Shown here one piece after another: positions 36,701-48,310 of a stretch of 64,000 nt of DNA; the stretch's first letter is position 1, and every line of letters starts with the position of its first letter. The notes beneath the pieces are model-generated. The model made no database searches. It saw only the letters and a program-made list of their open reading frames with translations, and was not told where the DNA came from. Made by a program: the position numbers and the translations under genes. Origin of the DNA: Caprimulgus europaeus (lineage: Eukaryota > Chordata > Aves > Caprimulgiformes > Caprimulgidae); assembly GCA_907165065.1 (NCBI GenBank), contig OU015532.1, positions 37,800,339-37,864,338 of the forward strand, given 5' to 3'.

Positions 36701-39700
36701 CAATACTGGGTAGATTCTTGGTATATGTTTTATGGTCTTGGGGAATGAGACGGCTCCTGTTGAGGGTTGTCTGAATTGTTGTGGCTTAAGGAACAAAGGG
36801 GGGTGAATCATGTTGGCTTGGTATTGTAAATGGCATTTTGAGTAGCTTGACTTCTCAAATGAACATGTTTTGTACTGTCAGCCATTGAGGGAGTCGGAAA
36901 GCTGAAACTGATGTGGAGGAATAATCCATGAATTTGTATTCCTGTTTCAGCTGATGGTGTTGCATTGGGTGCAGCAGCTTCTACTTCTCAGACTAGTGTC
37001 CAGTTGATAGTGTTTGTTGCAATTATGTTGCACAAGGTAAGTCATCATCCAAAAAATCTTATTTGTTCTTTAAAAGACTGTTAAAGCATACAGAAATTAC
37101 TGAAGATCTTAAGCTTCCTTAGTGATGTAATCTGGAAGTGTGTAATGCCATTCAGATGAACAGGTTAGTACTACAGCATCAAGGACCAGAAACCACTGGT
37201 ATGATGTGTGCCAGAAGAGCAAATGATGGATGCTGAGTCTGAATGGGCTACAAATGAGAGAGAATTCCAACTGCCTACTACCTACCTTGGTTGCAATGTT
37301 TGGGAAAAGTCTCCCAAAGGAGGGAGAGAAGAATAGCTCATGAAGAAATGTGACAGCTTCACACTGGCTTTTCTAAAGCTAGTGTGGTGTTGTGAGGTTT
37401 TTTGGTTTTAAAAACAAACAAAACCCCTCAAGATTCTTACTGCTGCAGGAGATATATTCAGAGAAGTTCTAGAGGGTGAAGCATGGAAGTATCTGCTAGT
37501 GTATTCAGTTTTATGGTGATTACAGCTGCTTTTTGGTTCTCTGATGTTCTTAAGAAAATTGAAAGGGGATTTGTTACCAAGGGTTTTAGTGCTTAAAGGG
37601 TTAGTTTTTTGAAACTGCTTAATATCAGAGTGCTGAATTACAACTTCTGGTTACCTCTGTTATTGTAGCAGCTTCAACATCAGTCATGCTGCTTCTGCAG
37701 GAAAAAATTGTAAATGTTTTTCTTATGGTAACAAGCAAACAGTGGCTATTGCAGATGGGAAGATCTTTTTTCTGTCATGTTTGTGCAAAGCTATCTATCA
37801 GCTGTATAAGTTCTAAACATGTGTGTGCAGATGCATATTTGGCTTAAGGGTAGCACATGCATGTATTACACTAATTAGTCATACCTTCACCCAAAATCTT
37901 GCCTGCATAATTGCACATTCAAAATGTTAAGCAATCCAGATCTAGTATGTCTTTTCCTCACTGTTTATACAATAAATTGTGGTTTACATAACCCCCCTCA
38001 AAGGTTGCAATGTCAATGTTGCATCTTGCTGTGGAGCTTAGTTTATCACTGTTGCCCGGTGAAACTTGCTTTTTATTGTTCTTAATGTTCAAATTAACTG
38101 ACTTCTGAAATTGTACAAGTTTAGAAGAGGAAAATTTCTCCTATGAAATATTATCAATAAATATTTGGTATTGGAAGATAAATTTATTTCTTCCCTGGTG
38201 TCCTTTTTTTATTTTTCTAGTCTTCTGATCCTGATTGGTGCTTTTGTCCTTATCTTTTTTCCTTCACTAATGGTTTCCTTCTAGGTTATTTTTTAAAAAC
38301 AGGGATTCTGTATATAAAAATTGCTCAGTATATTTTAGTTTTATCTCAAAAATGTCAAAGTGGACTGCTATTGTCTTTAAGCAAGCAAAAATATAGTAAA
38401 TACCGTGAATAGTAGGACAGCTATGCCTTGTCAATAAAAAACTGAATGCCAGCAGAAGGAAGTATTTGTTTGGTTCCCTGTGGGACCAGAAATGAAACTG
38501 AATGATGAACTAATGAAAAGAGCTTTTAAGTCTTTGTTCATGTGGAGGCTGACAGTTGTCTTTCTTTGGGAATTTTTTCCCTCTCCACGTTAATTGTAGA
38601 ACTTTTCTGCTGTAGATAAAGAAACTGTCCATCTAAGGATGCATAGTGGTATCAGGATGAAAAAAGAAATTACATACATTAATGGAGACTTGGGGATTAT
38701 AGCAATGACTCAGTTCAGAATTAGCATTTTAATGTTTATAATGATTACACAAACACGTGTACTCTGATAGCCAGAAGGTGGATTTCTGCTAGGTACTGTT
38801 GTTAAGGTCGGGTAATCTGCAGAATTCTATTGATTTTGGTTAACTGCAACACACTGGTGCTCTCCCTGATTTTCTTCCAGTTTGGTGCATTTCATTGTAG
38901 TAAGTCATATTTCAACTTTCTCTCAGATTTCAGGGGTATTTATAAAGTATTGTGTTACCAATGGATAATGTTTTTTGCAGGCACCAGCTGCCTTTGGCCT
39001 GGTTTCTTTCCTGATGCACGCTGGGCTGGAACGGAATCGAATTAGGAAACACTTGCTGGTCTTTGCACTGGCTGCACCTGTTATGTCCATGGTGACATAC
39101 TTAGGGCTAAGCAAGGTAAGTCTGTGATTTCTGTTCTGCCCAAAGTGTAGCTTAGTGGTGGAGCTTGGGGAAAGAAATAAGAGCTTCATAGACATAATTC
39201 CAAACTGCTTGAAAAATTTGGCAGAATGGAGACTAAAAAAAAGTGGATAAAAATGTACCAGTATGAATGTGTGCAACAAAAAATGACCCATGTTTTCTGT
39301 GAGAACCAGTGATGTAACTCCTTTATAGAGTTTTGTATAGCATTTTTTAGAAGGCTGATTTCTGTCTCCTTTCTGCTGCACCCTGCTGAGAATTTAAAAG
39401 TTCATTCATATACCAGATTTTATCTGATGGCTCTGTAACTGAGTGATTTTCAGTGTTGCTGTGTGCATTCTTATTTTCATACACATGTAGAAGATAATGT
39501 TTACTAGTTTCCTTCACCATCTCAGAACTGGTTCTGTACATTCAAAGTCTTTTTCATGCTGTGTCAGAAGTTGAATCTTCAACTAGAATGGCCTTTTTGC
39601 CTTTCAAGTTCCCTAAAGCATAGTTTTGTTTTGGCTCCATACAACAAATGGCCTGTGAACTGGCTGCTGCACCAGTTTATAATCTCTTTCCAAATGAAAT

Positions 39701-42241
39701 ATTTCTGTTTCTCATAGTGTTTCCTGTGATACTCCTGTATTTCTAACTGTTGTGGGCCGTGCTGGAGAGACACTAAGGTGGTGTGTTGTAAAGAATCTTA
39801 ACATGTGTTCTCATGAAACTCAAGGCATGAGAGGAAAGATCACAGAATCACAGAATCACAGAATGTCAGGGACTGGAAGGGACCTCGAAAGCTCATCCAG
39901 TCCAACCCCCTGCCAGAGCAGGAACACCTATATGAGATCACACAGGAAGGCGTCCAGGCCGGTCTTGAATGTCTCCAGAGAAGGAGACTCCACAACCTCC
40001 CTGGGCAGCCTGTCCCAGTGCTCTGGCACCCTCACAGTAAAGAAGTTCTTTCTCAAATTTAAGCGGAACCTCCTGTGTTCCAGCTTACACCCATTGCCCC
40101 TTGTCCTATCATTGGACATCACTAAGAAGAGCCTGGCTCCATCCTCATGACACTCACCCTTCAAATATTTATAAACATTAATCAGGTCCCCCCTCAGCCT
40201 CCTCTTCTCCAAGCTGAAGAGGCCCAGCTCCCTCAGCCTTTCCTCATATGGGAGATGCTCCACTCCCTTAATTATTTTGGTGGCTCTGTGCTGGACTCTC
40301 TCAAGCAGCTCCCTGTCCTTCTTGAACTGTGTGGACAGGGATTAAATAAATCATCTGGGCTAATCCCTTTGCTTGCCAGAAAGGAGTTATATTTGATATG
40401 GCAGTACAGGAGACAACACCAAGGGTTGGGTTTGTAAATAGAGAAGAAAATGCTGTTTGAACATTCCTTTGTAGGCTCACTAAGAGTTGGTTTTGCATTT
40501 TGCACTTCAGAAAGAAAGAACAAAGAATTGATAAGGCATAAGGGCTGGCACAGTGGTTGTGTAGTTCCAGAGCAGAAGTATCTCTGAGAGTATGTGTGGT
40601 GGGTTGGCCCTGGCTAGATGCTGGATGCCCACCAAAGCCCACTCTATCACTCCCCCTCCTCAACTGGGCAGGGGGAGAAAAATATAATGAAAGGCTCGTG
40701 GGTGGAGATAAGGACAGAGAGAGATCACTCACCAGTTACTGGCACGGGCAAAACAGACTCGACTTGGGGGAAAAAATGAATTTAAATTTATTACAAATCA
40801 AACAAGGGGCCACAGGTCCTGACAGGAACCTGCTCCAGAGTGGGCTTCCCATGGGGTCACAGCCTTCTTCAGGCATCCACCTGCTCTGGTGTGGGGTCCT
40901 CCACGGGCTACAGGTGGTCATCTGCTCCACCATGGACCTCCATGGGCTGCAGGGGGACAGCCTGCCTCACCATGGTCTGCACCACAGGCTGCAGGGGAAT
41001 CTCTGCTGTGGCACCTGGAGCACCTCCTCCCCCTCCTTCTTCACTGACCTTGGTGTCTGTGGAGTTGTTTCTCTCACATCTTCTCCTCTCTCTTGCTGCA
41101 AAAGTGTGTTGGTTTTTTTCTTTCTCCTTTTTTTTTAATTATGGTTGGCACTGGCTGTGTGGGACATGGGGAAGCTTCTGGCAGCTTCTCACGGAAGCCA
41201 CCCCCATACCCTCCCTGCTACCAAAACCTGGCCACACAAACCCAATACAGTATTCCAGAGAACAAAGACCACATTTGAGTTGGAAACTGTTCCAGGAGCG
41301 TTTTGAAACTGGTATCGGTGGGTTTGCATTTCATTAGATTTAATAATGTATCTAGGATGATCTTAATCCTAGTATGAATGTGAAGAGGTACTCGGTTTTG
41401 ATCCAGAAGATGCATTCCTTTATGAAGTTCCCATGGAAATTCTGGAACAGTTTTGGGTGTTTACTGGTACATACAAGTGAAATATTGAATGAGTGATGGT
41501 TTGTGACTTAAATCTAGGAAATCTTGTTCTGACCAACAGGAGACTAGATATTGAAAGGCTAACATCTTACTTGAAGTCTTTGTTTCAAAAAAAGGGGGGG
41601 GGGGGGGGAAAGACAGTCTTGAGTGTGCTTCCTAAAACTTGTGGCTTTGCATTCTGAACTTTTTTTAAGCATGTTTTGTCATTTTGACACTTTATATGTT
41701 GCTGTGAGATGGTCAAACAAGATGCTTCTGCACACTGTGACTTCTTTCTTCTGTAAGGGTTCCTAGAAGTGTGGAGTGAACTAACTAGGGTGAAAGGTGT
41801 CTTTCTGCCCCCCACATCAACTTTAGAATGCCAGTTGCCACACATAAGGTACAAGACACAAACCAACACATTAAACTGTTGTCATTGAGATAGAACAAGA
41901 GTTGATAGAAATCTTACTGTGTCTGGACACTTCTAGAAAATTTTTATTATTGATTGAAGAACTTCTGCTTATCCTCATTTTTTTTCTCTTTCTGTTTTTT
42001 TCTGTTTCAGAGCAGCAAAGAAGCCCTTTCAGAAGTCAATGCCACAGGAGTTGCTATGCTGTTTTCAGCTGGGACTTTTCTTTACGTTGCCACAGTTCAT
42101 GTCCTCCCAGAAGTAGGAGGAATTGCTCATAGCCACAAACCTGAATCAACTGGAGGAAAAGGACTCAGTCGTCTGGAGGTGGCAGCCCTGGTATTAGGGT
42201 GCCTTATTCCTCTAGTTTTGTCCATTGGACACCATCACTAA
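21618..42241 (+). CDS. SLC39A9: SLC39A9 (ZIP9) zinc transporter, complete, 7 coding exons
   Basis: Coding exons 21618-21713, 27097-27205, 33162-33353, 35756-35824, 36951-37036, 38981-39115 and 42011-42241 join in phase into 305 residues; human ZIP9 has 307. All introns are GT-AG (5383, 5956, 2402, 1126, 1944 and 2895 bp). ZIP9 carries zinc into the cytosol at the trans-Golgi and plasma membrane and is reported as a membrane androgen receptor. About eight membrane segments can be read: near 7-28, 35-56, 105-124, 144-166, 172-194, 208-227, 242-262 and 284-301. The transport site is visible as His153 and Asp157 in HAAADGVALG (segment 4) and His183 in HKAPAAFG (segment 5). N-glycosylation sequons are N29-F-S and N239-A-T. 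The loop before segment 3 is His-rich ([11 protein letters not shown], 93-103) but two residues shorter than human. The start has a strong Kozak context (G at -3 and +4). Confidence 0.97.
25388..25518 (+). repeat. CR1 LINE 3' tail in SLC39A9 intron 1
   Basis: GAGTCTTTCTCTGTAGATG, then TTGGACTGGATGATCCC and CATTCTGTGATTCTGTGG form a short, 5'-truncated CR1 end in sense orientation. Confidence 0.9.
27097..27205 (+). CDS. SLC39A9: SLC39A9 coding exon 2
   Basis: Acceptor TTGCAG; reads [20 protein letters not shown] then [16 protein letters not shown] plus one base; donor GTAAGA. It codes the second membrane helix with the conserved VPEG turn. Confidence 0.97.
30388..30408 (+). repeat. Run of 21 adenines
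   Basis: An uninterrupted A21 in SLC39A9 intron 2, about 80 bp before an antisense CR1. I could not identify a processed insertion upstream that it would terminate. Confidence 0.9.
30490..30990 (-). repeat. Antisense CR1 LINE fragment in SLC39A9 intron 2
   Basis: The minus strand matches the CR1 region upstream of the 3' tail. CACCTCCCATCAGGTATTTA, the CTCAGCCTTTCC block, TCCAGGTGTGGCCTGAC and GGGCACACTGCTGGCTCATG are all standard antisense CR1 blocks. It is diverged, and the ends are approximate. Confidence 0.82.
33162..33353 (+). CDS. SLC39A9: SLC39A9 coding exon 3
   Basis: Acceptor TGCACAG, donor GTAAGT. It codes the variable His-rich cytosolic loop (residues 69-103) and the third helix [20 protein letters not shown]. 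The loop is the most diverged part compared with human. Confidence 0.97.
35756..35824 (+). CDS. SLC39A9: SLC39A9 coding exon 4
   Basis: Acceptor TTTCAG, donor GTAATG. It codes [20 protein letters not shown] then HAA, which holds His153 of the transport site. Confidence 0.97.
36951..37036 (+). CDS. SLC39A9: SLC39A9 coding exon 5
   Basis: Acceptor TGTTTCAG, donor GTAAGT. It codes [20 protein letters not shown] then VFVAIMLHK, including Asp157 and His183. Confidence 0.97.
38981..39115 (+). CDS. SLC39A9: SLC39A9 coding exon 6
   Basis: Acceptor TTTTGCAG, donor GTAAGT. 45 whole codons from [20 protein letters not shown] to [11 protein letters not shown]. Confidence 0.97.
39839..40335 (-). repeat. 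Antisense CR1 LINE 3' copy in SLC39A9 intron 6
   Basis: It begins with CACAGAATCACAGAATCACA (the reversed octamer tail) and continues with the usual CR1 blocks to CAAGCAGCTCCCTGTCCTTC. It is very close in sequence to the copies at 8531 and 54055, so it is one of the younger CR1 copies here. Its antisense frame still shows [20 protein letters not shown], the C-terminal tail of CR1 ORF2. Confidence 0.93.
40594..41249 (-). mobile_element. Solo LTR of an avian endogenous retrovirus (fossil), SLC39A9 intron 6
   Basis: A 656-bp LTR, reading TGTATTGGGTTTGTGTGGCC to AACCCACCACAC on the minus strand. It is flanked by the direct repeat GTAT at 40590-40593 and 41250-41253. No internal retroviral genes accompany it, so it is a solo LTR left by recombination. 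It shares long, almost identical stretches with the copy at 57826, pointing to a fairly young family. I recognise the family from bird genomes but cannot name it; a 4-bp target duplication would fit class I. Confidence 0.82.
41587..41608. repeat. A7-G15 homopolymer tract
   Basis: Seven adenines are followed by fifteen guanines in SLC39A9 intron 6, about 400 bp before the exon 7 acceptor. The G run could form a quadruplex in DNA or RNA. Confidence 0.9.
42011..42241 (+). CDS. SLC39A9: SLC39A9 coding exon 7 and stop
   Basis: Acceptor TCTGTTTCAG; reads [20 protein letters not shown] and onward to VLSIGHHH, then TAA at 42239-42241. It holds the last two membrane helices and the sequon N239. Confidence 0.97.
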   Translation, partial: SSKEALSEVNATGVAMLFSAGTFLYVATVHVLPEVGGIAHSHKPESTGGKGLSRLEVAALVLGCLIPLVLSIGHHH

Positions 42242-42947
42242 ATGCTCGAATTTCACCGTTCTCCTCGATCTGACGTGAGCAGTAAATGCCAGCTGCTCCC
42301 TTTATCATTGTCTCTTACCCATCATCCATCCCATCCACTTTATGGAGTTCAGAGGGAACTTTGATTGCAAAATGAATACTTGCAAAAGGAATACTGGCAA
42401 AGTTTTTAGTGTAGCAAAATGTACTTTGGCAGCCGGACATAAATTCTCCATAACTTTCTTTTCTGAAGACATTTGCTATTTTAATTGTTACTTCTGGCCC
42501 TATTCTCAGGGAAGATGGAATTTGGAGTTTAAGAAAGGTGAGTGAGGAAGAATATAGCGACTCATCGCAAAATTGCAATCACCAAAGTATCCTGCAATTC
42601 AGCTTTCACAGCTGAGAGCAAAAACAAAGGATGGCTGCCTTGTGAGAAGTTTAAGTCTTAATAATGAAGATGGGGGCTCTCCCCAATCGCTTCTATGTTG
42701 TCCTAACAACACGACTGGTCCTTGTGATGTTTGTTACTAATTGTATTGCAAAATGGACTGTACTTGGAACTCTGGACAACACTGCTATTGTCACTGATAG
42801 GAAAGAAACTTTGTAAACAAAGTGTAGGATTGGAGTAGGAAATCAGCTGGTGAAGGAAGTGGAAATGAATTTTGCAGTGTATTCTATTATTTAAAGAGAA
42901 AGGATAGAAGCAAGGAGAATAGTGTTTTGGTAGTTTATGCAACTGTT

Positions 42948-42953
42948 AATAAA
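42948..42953 (+). promoter_or_regulatory. SLC39A9: AATAAA polyadenylation signal (proximal candidate)
   Basis: Canonical hexamer 707 bases after the SLC39A9 stop codon. Confidence 0.45.
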
Positions 42954-43037
42954 TTTTAAGAAGGCAGTATTTCTTGGGAGGTGGTCTTCTGCCAAGTCAG
43001 TGAAGTGTAGGCACCAAAAATGTTAGCAGGAATTGAG

Positions 43038-43079
43038 TATTGGGTACTGGGATTACACTATTGGGTACTGGGATTACAC
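43038..43079. repeat. Perfect 21-bp tandem duplication
   Basis: The unit TATTGGGTACTGGGATTACAC occurs twice head to tail, followed by the first five bases of a third copy. It lies in the probable 3' UTR of SLC39A9. Recent slippage is likely. Confidence 0.85.
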
Positions 43080-43251
43080 TATTGCTACTGTTGAGAGAGA
43101 TACCCTTAGTGTCCTTCGAATTCGAGCTGTTCTGGGCTCTGAGGAGTAGAAATCTGATGGAGACAGCTGTTGAGGGACCAGAAAACTTTAGTAGCTCATT
43201 TTCAAAAGTCTGAACTGCTGAAATCTGTGGGGGTTTAGGGTTTTTTCATTA

Positions 43252-43257
43252 AATAAA
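43252..43257 (+). promoter_or_regulatory. SLC39A9: AATAAA polyadenylation signal candidate
   Basis: Canonical hexamer in TTAAATAAAAGG, about 1.0 kb after the stop codon. Confidence 0.4.
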
Positions 43258-46155
43258 AGGTATTAAGGCTAACAAAACAAGGTATTTAGTTAAATATTTA
43301 TTCTGCAGATAGAGTACAAAGTGTTTCTAAAGCAGTTCTGAACAAAAAACCCCAACAAGCAAAAAACCAAACTGGTGAGTTCCCCAGTGGACCTGTTAGG
43401 CATTTTTTCCTTTGGGAATGGTGTGTTCACCTCTTACTGATAAGCATTAGTTTTTGGTGAATCTGCTGGTTGACTTGCTGCCAGCTGCTGGTGCCTCTCA
43501 CTGTGGAAGAGTAATAAAAGATCCCTCCCTTTCCAAGGCACAGCCTTCTCTTGTCAGGCACCATTCCTCTTATGCAAAATATATTATACTCTAATAACTG
43601 TAGTGCACTGAGAAGTCAGGAATGCTCGACGTGCACAGACTCAACATGAGGATCTTTCTTTAGGGAAATACTTTTTAATGTCATACCCGTTTTAAGCTAT
43701 ACTCTGCACCTTTTAAAGATTGCCAAATATATTTATTTTTTTTGTTTGTTTGTTTAAAATGTATTTTCAAGGCTTGAAATATCTTAACTGAAGTGCTTCT
43801 TGTTTCTATTTGAACGTGTGTCTGTTTTTCATGCCACTTATTACTTACGCTACACAGGCCATTGTGCCTCTTTTACATTTTTGTCATTGTCCTGTTTGTC
43901 TGCTACTTCAGTAATGGCTGTGGCCTGGCTCTTTGACTAGTTATTGCTTTATCTGTTGGCTTTGTAACAATACAGGTGTATCCCAGGATTGAACCTAGTA
44001 TTGATCCCCAGGAGTGCTTGTCCATTTGTGTTTTACTGTATAAAATCAATGCAAAATTATTATAAATCAGCTTTTCCCCTAAGACAGTATTTTCAGATAG
44101 TGTTTAAGGCCTAAACAAGCATTTTTGGCATTAGACCTTCAAAAGTTAATTCTGTTTTGAAAAGCCACTGCAAAATTAGTGACATAGATGAGATCTTCTG
44201 CATATTCTTAAACTTTTTTTTTCCACAACTTACACATGCAAGTAGTAAGTTACCTGTTCAGAAAGTTCAGTGGTAACAGATTACAAACCCGTGCAAATGA
44301 TACACAGGGATGTTTACACCAGAGCTCCCAATGTTCTTCCTGATTTCCCCTAATTATTCCTTAATAATCTCACTATAATGTTACTATTTTGGGGATTAAA
44401 GCTGGAGAGTTTGCAAGATTGGCACGAGAAGCAGGCAAGCTTACTGCAGCATCAGATGCTTACATTTTGCAAAGCATTAAGGTTTTTTTTTCTTCAGACT
44501 GTCATCTGTCATTTGCACGTGTGCCCCTCTTACCACGCTCTGCTAGGTAAGCTGGCATCCTGACTGTGTCCACTTCAGCTTGGTTTTCTGTGTAACAATA
44601 GCAACAGGTTAGGGAGGTGTGTAGGTAAAGTCCCATTTTATGGCTTTTGTTCCAGTGTTGGAGCATGTGGATGGTACCTTCCTATATGGATCAGTGTGTA
44701 TCCATGAGGGTGTGACAGTCAGCCTTTTCACTGCTGACATAACCTCTGGCATAATAGTCATAGGAGGTGCCACTGCTGAGAGATGTTGTCATCTTCCTGT
44801 TCTCCTGTCCCTCAGATCATGTTACCAGTTTCTGAGGCAGCCACCAGAAATTATAATACTCAGTTTAATGATTCATGAGCTATAGAGGCCAAGTTATAGC
44901 AGCAGGTGAGGGATTACAAATGAAAACACTGGCAACTTAAAATTTGCACAAGATTTCTGATAACACATACTTTTCATTTTGGCACTCAGTTAGGTGATAG
45001 AAGAGGTCTGTGTTTTGTTTTTTGTTTTTTTTAATTTATTTCCCCCCCCGCCCCATTTAGAAGTAGCCACAGCATTTTCTTTTTGTTGCCTCTGTTCTCT
45101 CTCTTATTTTCAATTCTGTAGCTGAAACTGCAGTGACTAAGGAAGCTTTTGGTTATGTGATAAGGAGAATATCAAATTTTAAATGATGACACCTTTCCCA
45201 ATTCTCAGTTCCATAGGGAGGATTATTTTCTTGAAGCAGAGTATTTTAATGAGTTAAATAATACAGTCCATTTTTTCATAGCCCCTTTTTTTTAACCTGT
45301 CTCACCATCTGTCACAGCAAATCCAAGCACTGCATGTAGTCAGGGCCATCTGGTATCGTTTTCTACTCCTCAGGGGACCTTGGTGCAAACAAATTCCTCC
45401 TGCTCTCTCTGTAACACCCATCTCTGCCTGTGTTTTCTACTCTGAGGTGGGTGGCAGCGGGTCTAGCAGGTAGTACTTAACCCAGTGCCAGGCATGTCCC
45501 CCTTCTGTAAATCCCTTCAGGAAATCTGTGATCTCTCATGAGCTGTTTTTTCAGTTAATGATTTCTTAATTGGTGATAGGAATTGGACTGAAGTTGTTTC
45601 TGTTGATCTTGATGTGTTCCGGTACTTTCCCTACTATTCTAATTCTTTTATTGTTCCTTATATAAATAAGGGCAATATCTCTTTTTCAGCACCTGATGAC
45701 AGGTGCAGAGCATGTACTGCCATTAAGTGAGGGTGGCAGAGCTGTCGCACCAAGACAGGGATTTCTGATAGGTGTGGCATGTTAGATGGGTGGCTGTTAA
45801 ACATAGAAAGCCACTGTTGGCTTCAAAGAGCCACTTCCAGGTGGATTGTATGGAAGGCTTATGTTATCCATCCCAGGAAAACTGCCATGCTTATTCAGGA
45901 GCTAGTTCAGAGCCTTCAAGGAGCTTTTGACAGTAGCAGATGTGTCCTTACATTACCAGCTCTACGCAGAAGAATAGAGAGAGAGATGCTGTGGATAAAT
46001 GGTGCTGCTCCCTTCCTGTTCTGTGCTGGGGCTTGGGAAGGGGAGGAGGGAACTGTGTTTGTGTTCTTTTGGGGGTGTGAGGAGGAGTGGTTATGGTATG
46101 GTGGGAAAGTTTATGATGAATTTCAGATTCCTGTTCACCTTAAACTTCTCTTGAA

Positions 46156-46161
46156 AATAAA
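46156..46161 (+). promoter_or_regulatory. SLC39A9: AATAAA polyadenylation signal (distal candidate)
   Basis: Canonical hexamer in GAAAATAAAATATT, followed by a T-rich stretch. It would give a 3.9 kb 3' UTR. Confidence 0.4.
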
Positions 46162-46170
46162 ATATTTTCT

Positions 46171-47964
46171 TTTTCTTACTGTCCTTTTATGACATCTCTT
46201 AGCAGCCTTGGCTTTCCAGGGAAGGACGTCGCGTGTTTACCTGACTCCATGTATGGAACTGTAATTTTAATGTCTCTTTTTCCAAACCATTTGTACACAA
46301 AATCATTCCATGAATGGCTGCCTTATAATTTTTCCACTTTAATTGTGAATGGTTAAAATAATGTTGCTGTTTTCAATTTGTTTTATTATATTAAATTTTT
46401 ACTAGGTGCAGTGCTTTGGAGTTGACTTGTCATTTACTGCAGGGAGTATTGGGACAGCTCTGACAGAGGACATGACAGTCTTAAATGGGATGCAAGTGGT
46501 ACTGACAGTGCATTTTATTTTTGTATAAGTTTGCTGCTTTTCTTCATAATGTCTGGGCACCTCCTGGAAGCCTGAAGTGTGAAACTGCATGTTGGGAGGC
46601 AGTCCAGGAGGTTGATTTGGACATGGGTGTGAAGGGGTTTAGAGGTATAAATACTGAAATGACTTGACAGCTCTGCTTGAGAGGGGCCTTTGACAACTTC
46701 TGCCCCCCACAGAGTGTTCAGAAGTTAGCATTGCTCTGAAACTCTCTCTTCCCCCAACTCCAAGGGAATCTCTGACAAGGCAGAGACATCTTTGGAGGGT
46801 CATAAGGAGAGGATTGGCTCAGGATTGTGCCAGACACTGCTAAAAGGCTGGAGGACACATTGGGGTAAAAGAAAATTGAGAGCATAGGATGGAGTGAACA
46901 ATCTTGTCAGCCCCAAACCCAGAATGTAAATATGAAATCCCTCCACTCCTTTCCAACATAAAGTAGCCTTTCCTGTATGTATCTGCATCTGTGATTTGTA
47001 TTAAAAGTCAACTTTAAATGTGCATGCAAAGATGTGAAGAAAACCCTAGCCTGCTTTTTGTTCTTGTGTTAGGGGGGAAGACTGCTGGTGAAATCTTTCT
47101 TGCCCCTGTTCTGTGTGTTGGGTTGTTGGTTTTTTTTTCCCTCCCATCTTGCTGTTTTCAGGCACAGAGTCACAGCTCAGCTTCCCTCGTGACTGTCCTG
47201 TGATCCTGCTGCTTACCTGTTCACAGCATTTCGGTGTTGCTCAGCCGTCACTACTGACACAGGTTTCTCAAGGGCAGCCTAGCTTCTTCCTGCAGTGTAC
47301 AATGAAATGAAAGCTGGTGTTAAGCCATAGCTGCCTAAGTTTTCTCTCCACTGCTAGTCGTGATTGTGTTCTTGCTGTGAAGAAAAGTTGTCTTCTCAGG
47401 CTCCTCAATTTCTCTGGAAGGGTTGTGTTTGCTTCTGACATAATTTTGAATTACAAACAATAGTTGGAATTAAATTTTAGTAGTGGTCTCTTAAGAGGTG
47501 CTGAGGCAGGGGATAGGAGGAGAGCTTGGAAAATTAATTCTGTTCTGTTACCCAGATGTCTCTTGTCTCTTGCCATAGCATGTCCTGTTGTGGGTATGCT
47601 TTTTGGGGTTTGGAGAAGAAAGTTATTACCACTGCAGCATCCTATGGCTACTGGCAGGATTTAGGGCAAGGGTGAGAACTGGAGTTGGGATCCTTGGAAC
47701 AAACAGGAAGTTGACTCCCTGTAATGAGGCAGCCCCTAAGGAAATACCTGTGTGGGCTTTTCGGATCTGTACATGTGTGGCTTTTGCGAGTAAGTGATCT
47801 GCAACTCTGTCACTTGACCTGACTTGATAAAACTCAGCTGGAGCAATTCAGGAAATGTTCATGGATTAAAGCAATTGTAGACAGTGAGGCATCCCTTTGA
47901 GCAGCTTGTGGATAGGTAGTTAAGGACTCACCTTCACCTCTTCTGGCAGTGTAGAGCACTGATT
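46171..47964. other. Intergenic, nothing recognised
   Basis: Unique-looking sequence between the SLC39A9 flank and the next CR1. I see no coding exon, RNA gene or repeat family. Confidence 0.45.
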
Positions 47965-48310
47965 GCAGAGTGGTCGATGCTGGAAGGCACCTCTGGAGGT
48001 CAGCAAGTTCAACAGCCCCCATGCTCAAGCAGGGCCACCTAGAGCCAGTTGTCCAGGACGGTGTCTAGATGGCTTTTGAGTATCTCCATGGTGGGAGACT
48101 CTGCAACCTCTCTGGGCAACCTGTGCCAGTGCTCAGTGACCCTAAGAGTGAAAAGCTTTTTCTCTTACGTTCGGAAGAAACCTCCTGTGTTTCAGTGTGT
48201 GCCCTTTGCCTCCAGTCCTGTCACTAGGCACTGCTGAAAAGAGCCTGGCTCCATCCCCTTTGCACCCTCCCATCAGCTATGTGTATACATTGATGAGATC
48301 CCTCCTATGG
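47965..48310 (-). repeat. Old antisense CR1 LINE fragment
   Basis: The blocks CTCTGCAACCTCTCTGGGCA, GAAACCTCCTGTGTTTCAG and AAGAGCCTGGCTCCATCCCC follow the antisense CR1 order, with many differences from the younger copies. The octamer tail is not evident. Confidence 0.85.

Larger units (their letters stand above)
42242..46170 (+). other. SLC39A9: Probable SLC39A9 3' UTR and downstream flank
   Basis: There is no coding exon or large repeat in this AT-rich stretch after the SLC39A9 stop. It has AATAAA signals at 42948-42953, 43252-43257, 43513-43518 and 46156-46161, so short and long 3' UTR forms are both possible. Family knowledge says the mammalian SLC39A9 3' UTR is long. Which site is used cannot be told from sequence alone. 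Confidence 0.55.

Noticed and set aside
39928-40263. Minus-strand open frame of 111 codons reading RLREVVESP-like residues
   Set aside because: This is the C-terminal tail of CR1 ORF2 in a truncated LINE copy, not a host gene.
40557-41337. Open frames of 165-193 codons in SLC39A9 intron 6
   Set aside because: They lie within and across the edge of a solo LTR. The copy at 57826 gives similar frames from the same non-coding repeat. LTRs of this kind code for nothing here.
45779-46192. 137-codon open frame after SLC39A9
   Set aside because: No recognisable domain, no ATG-context or splice support, and the composition looks like chance AT-rich sequence in the 3' flank.
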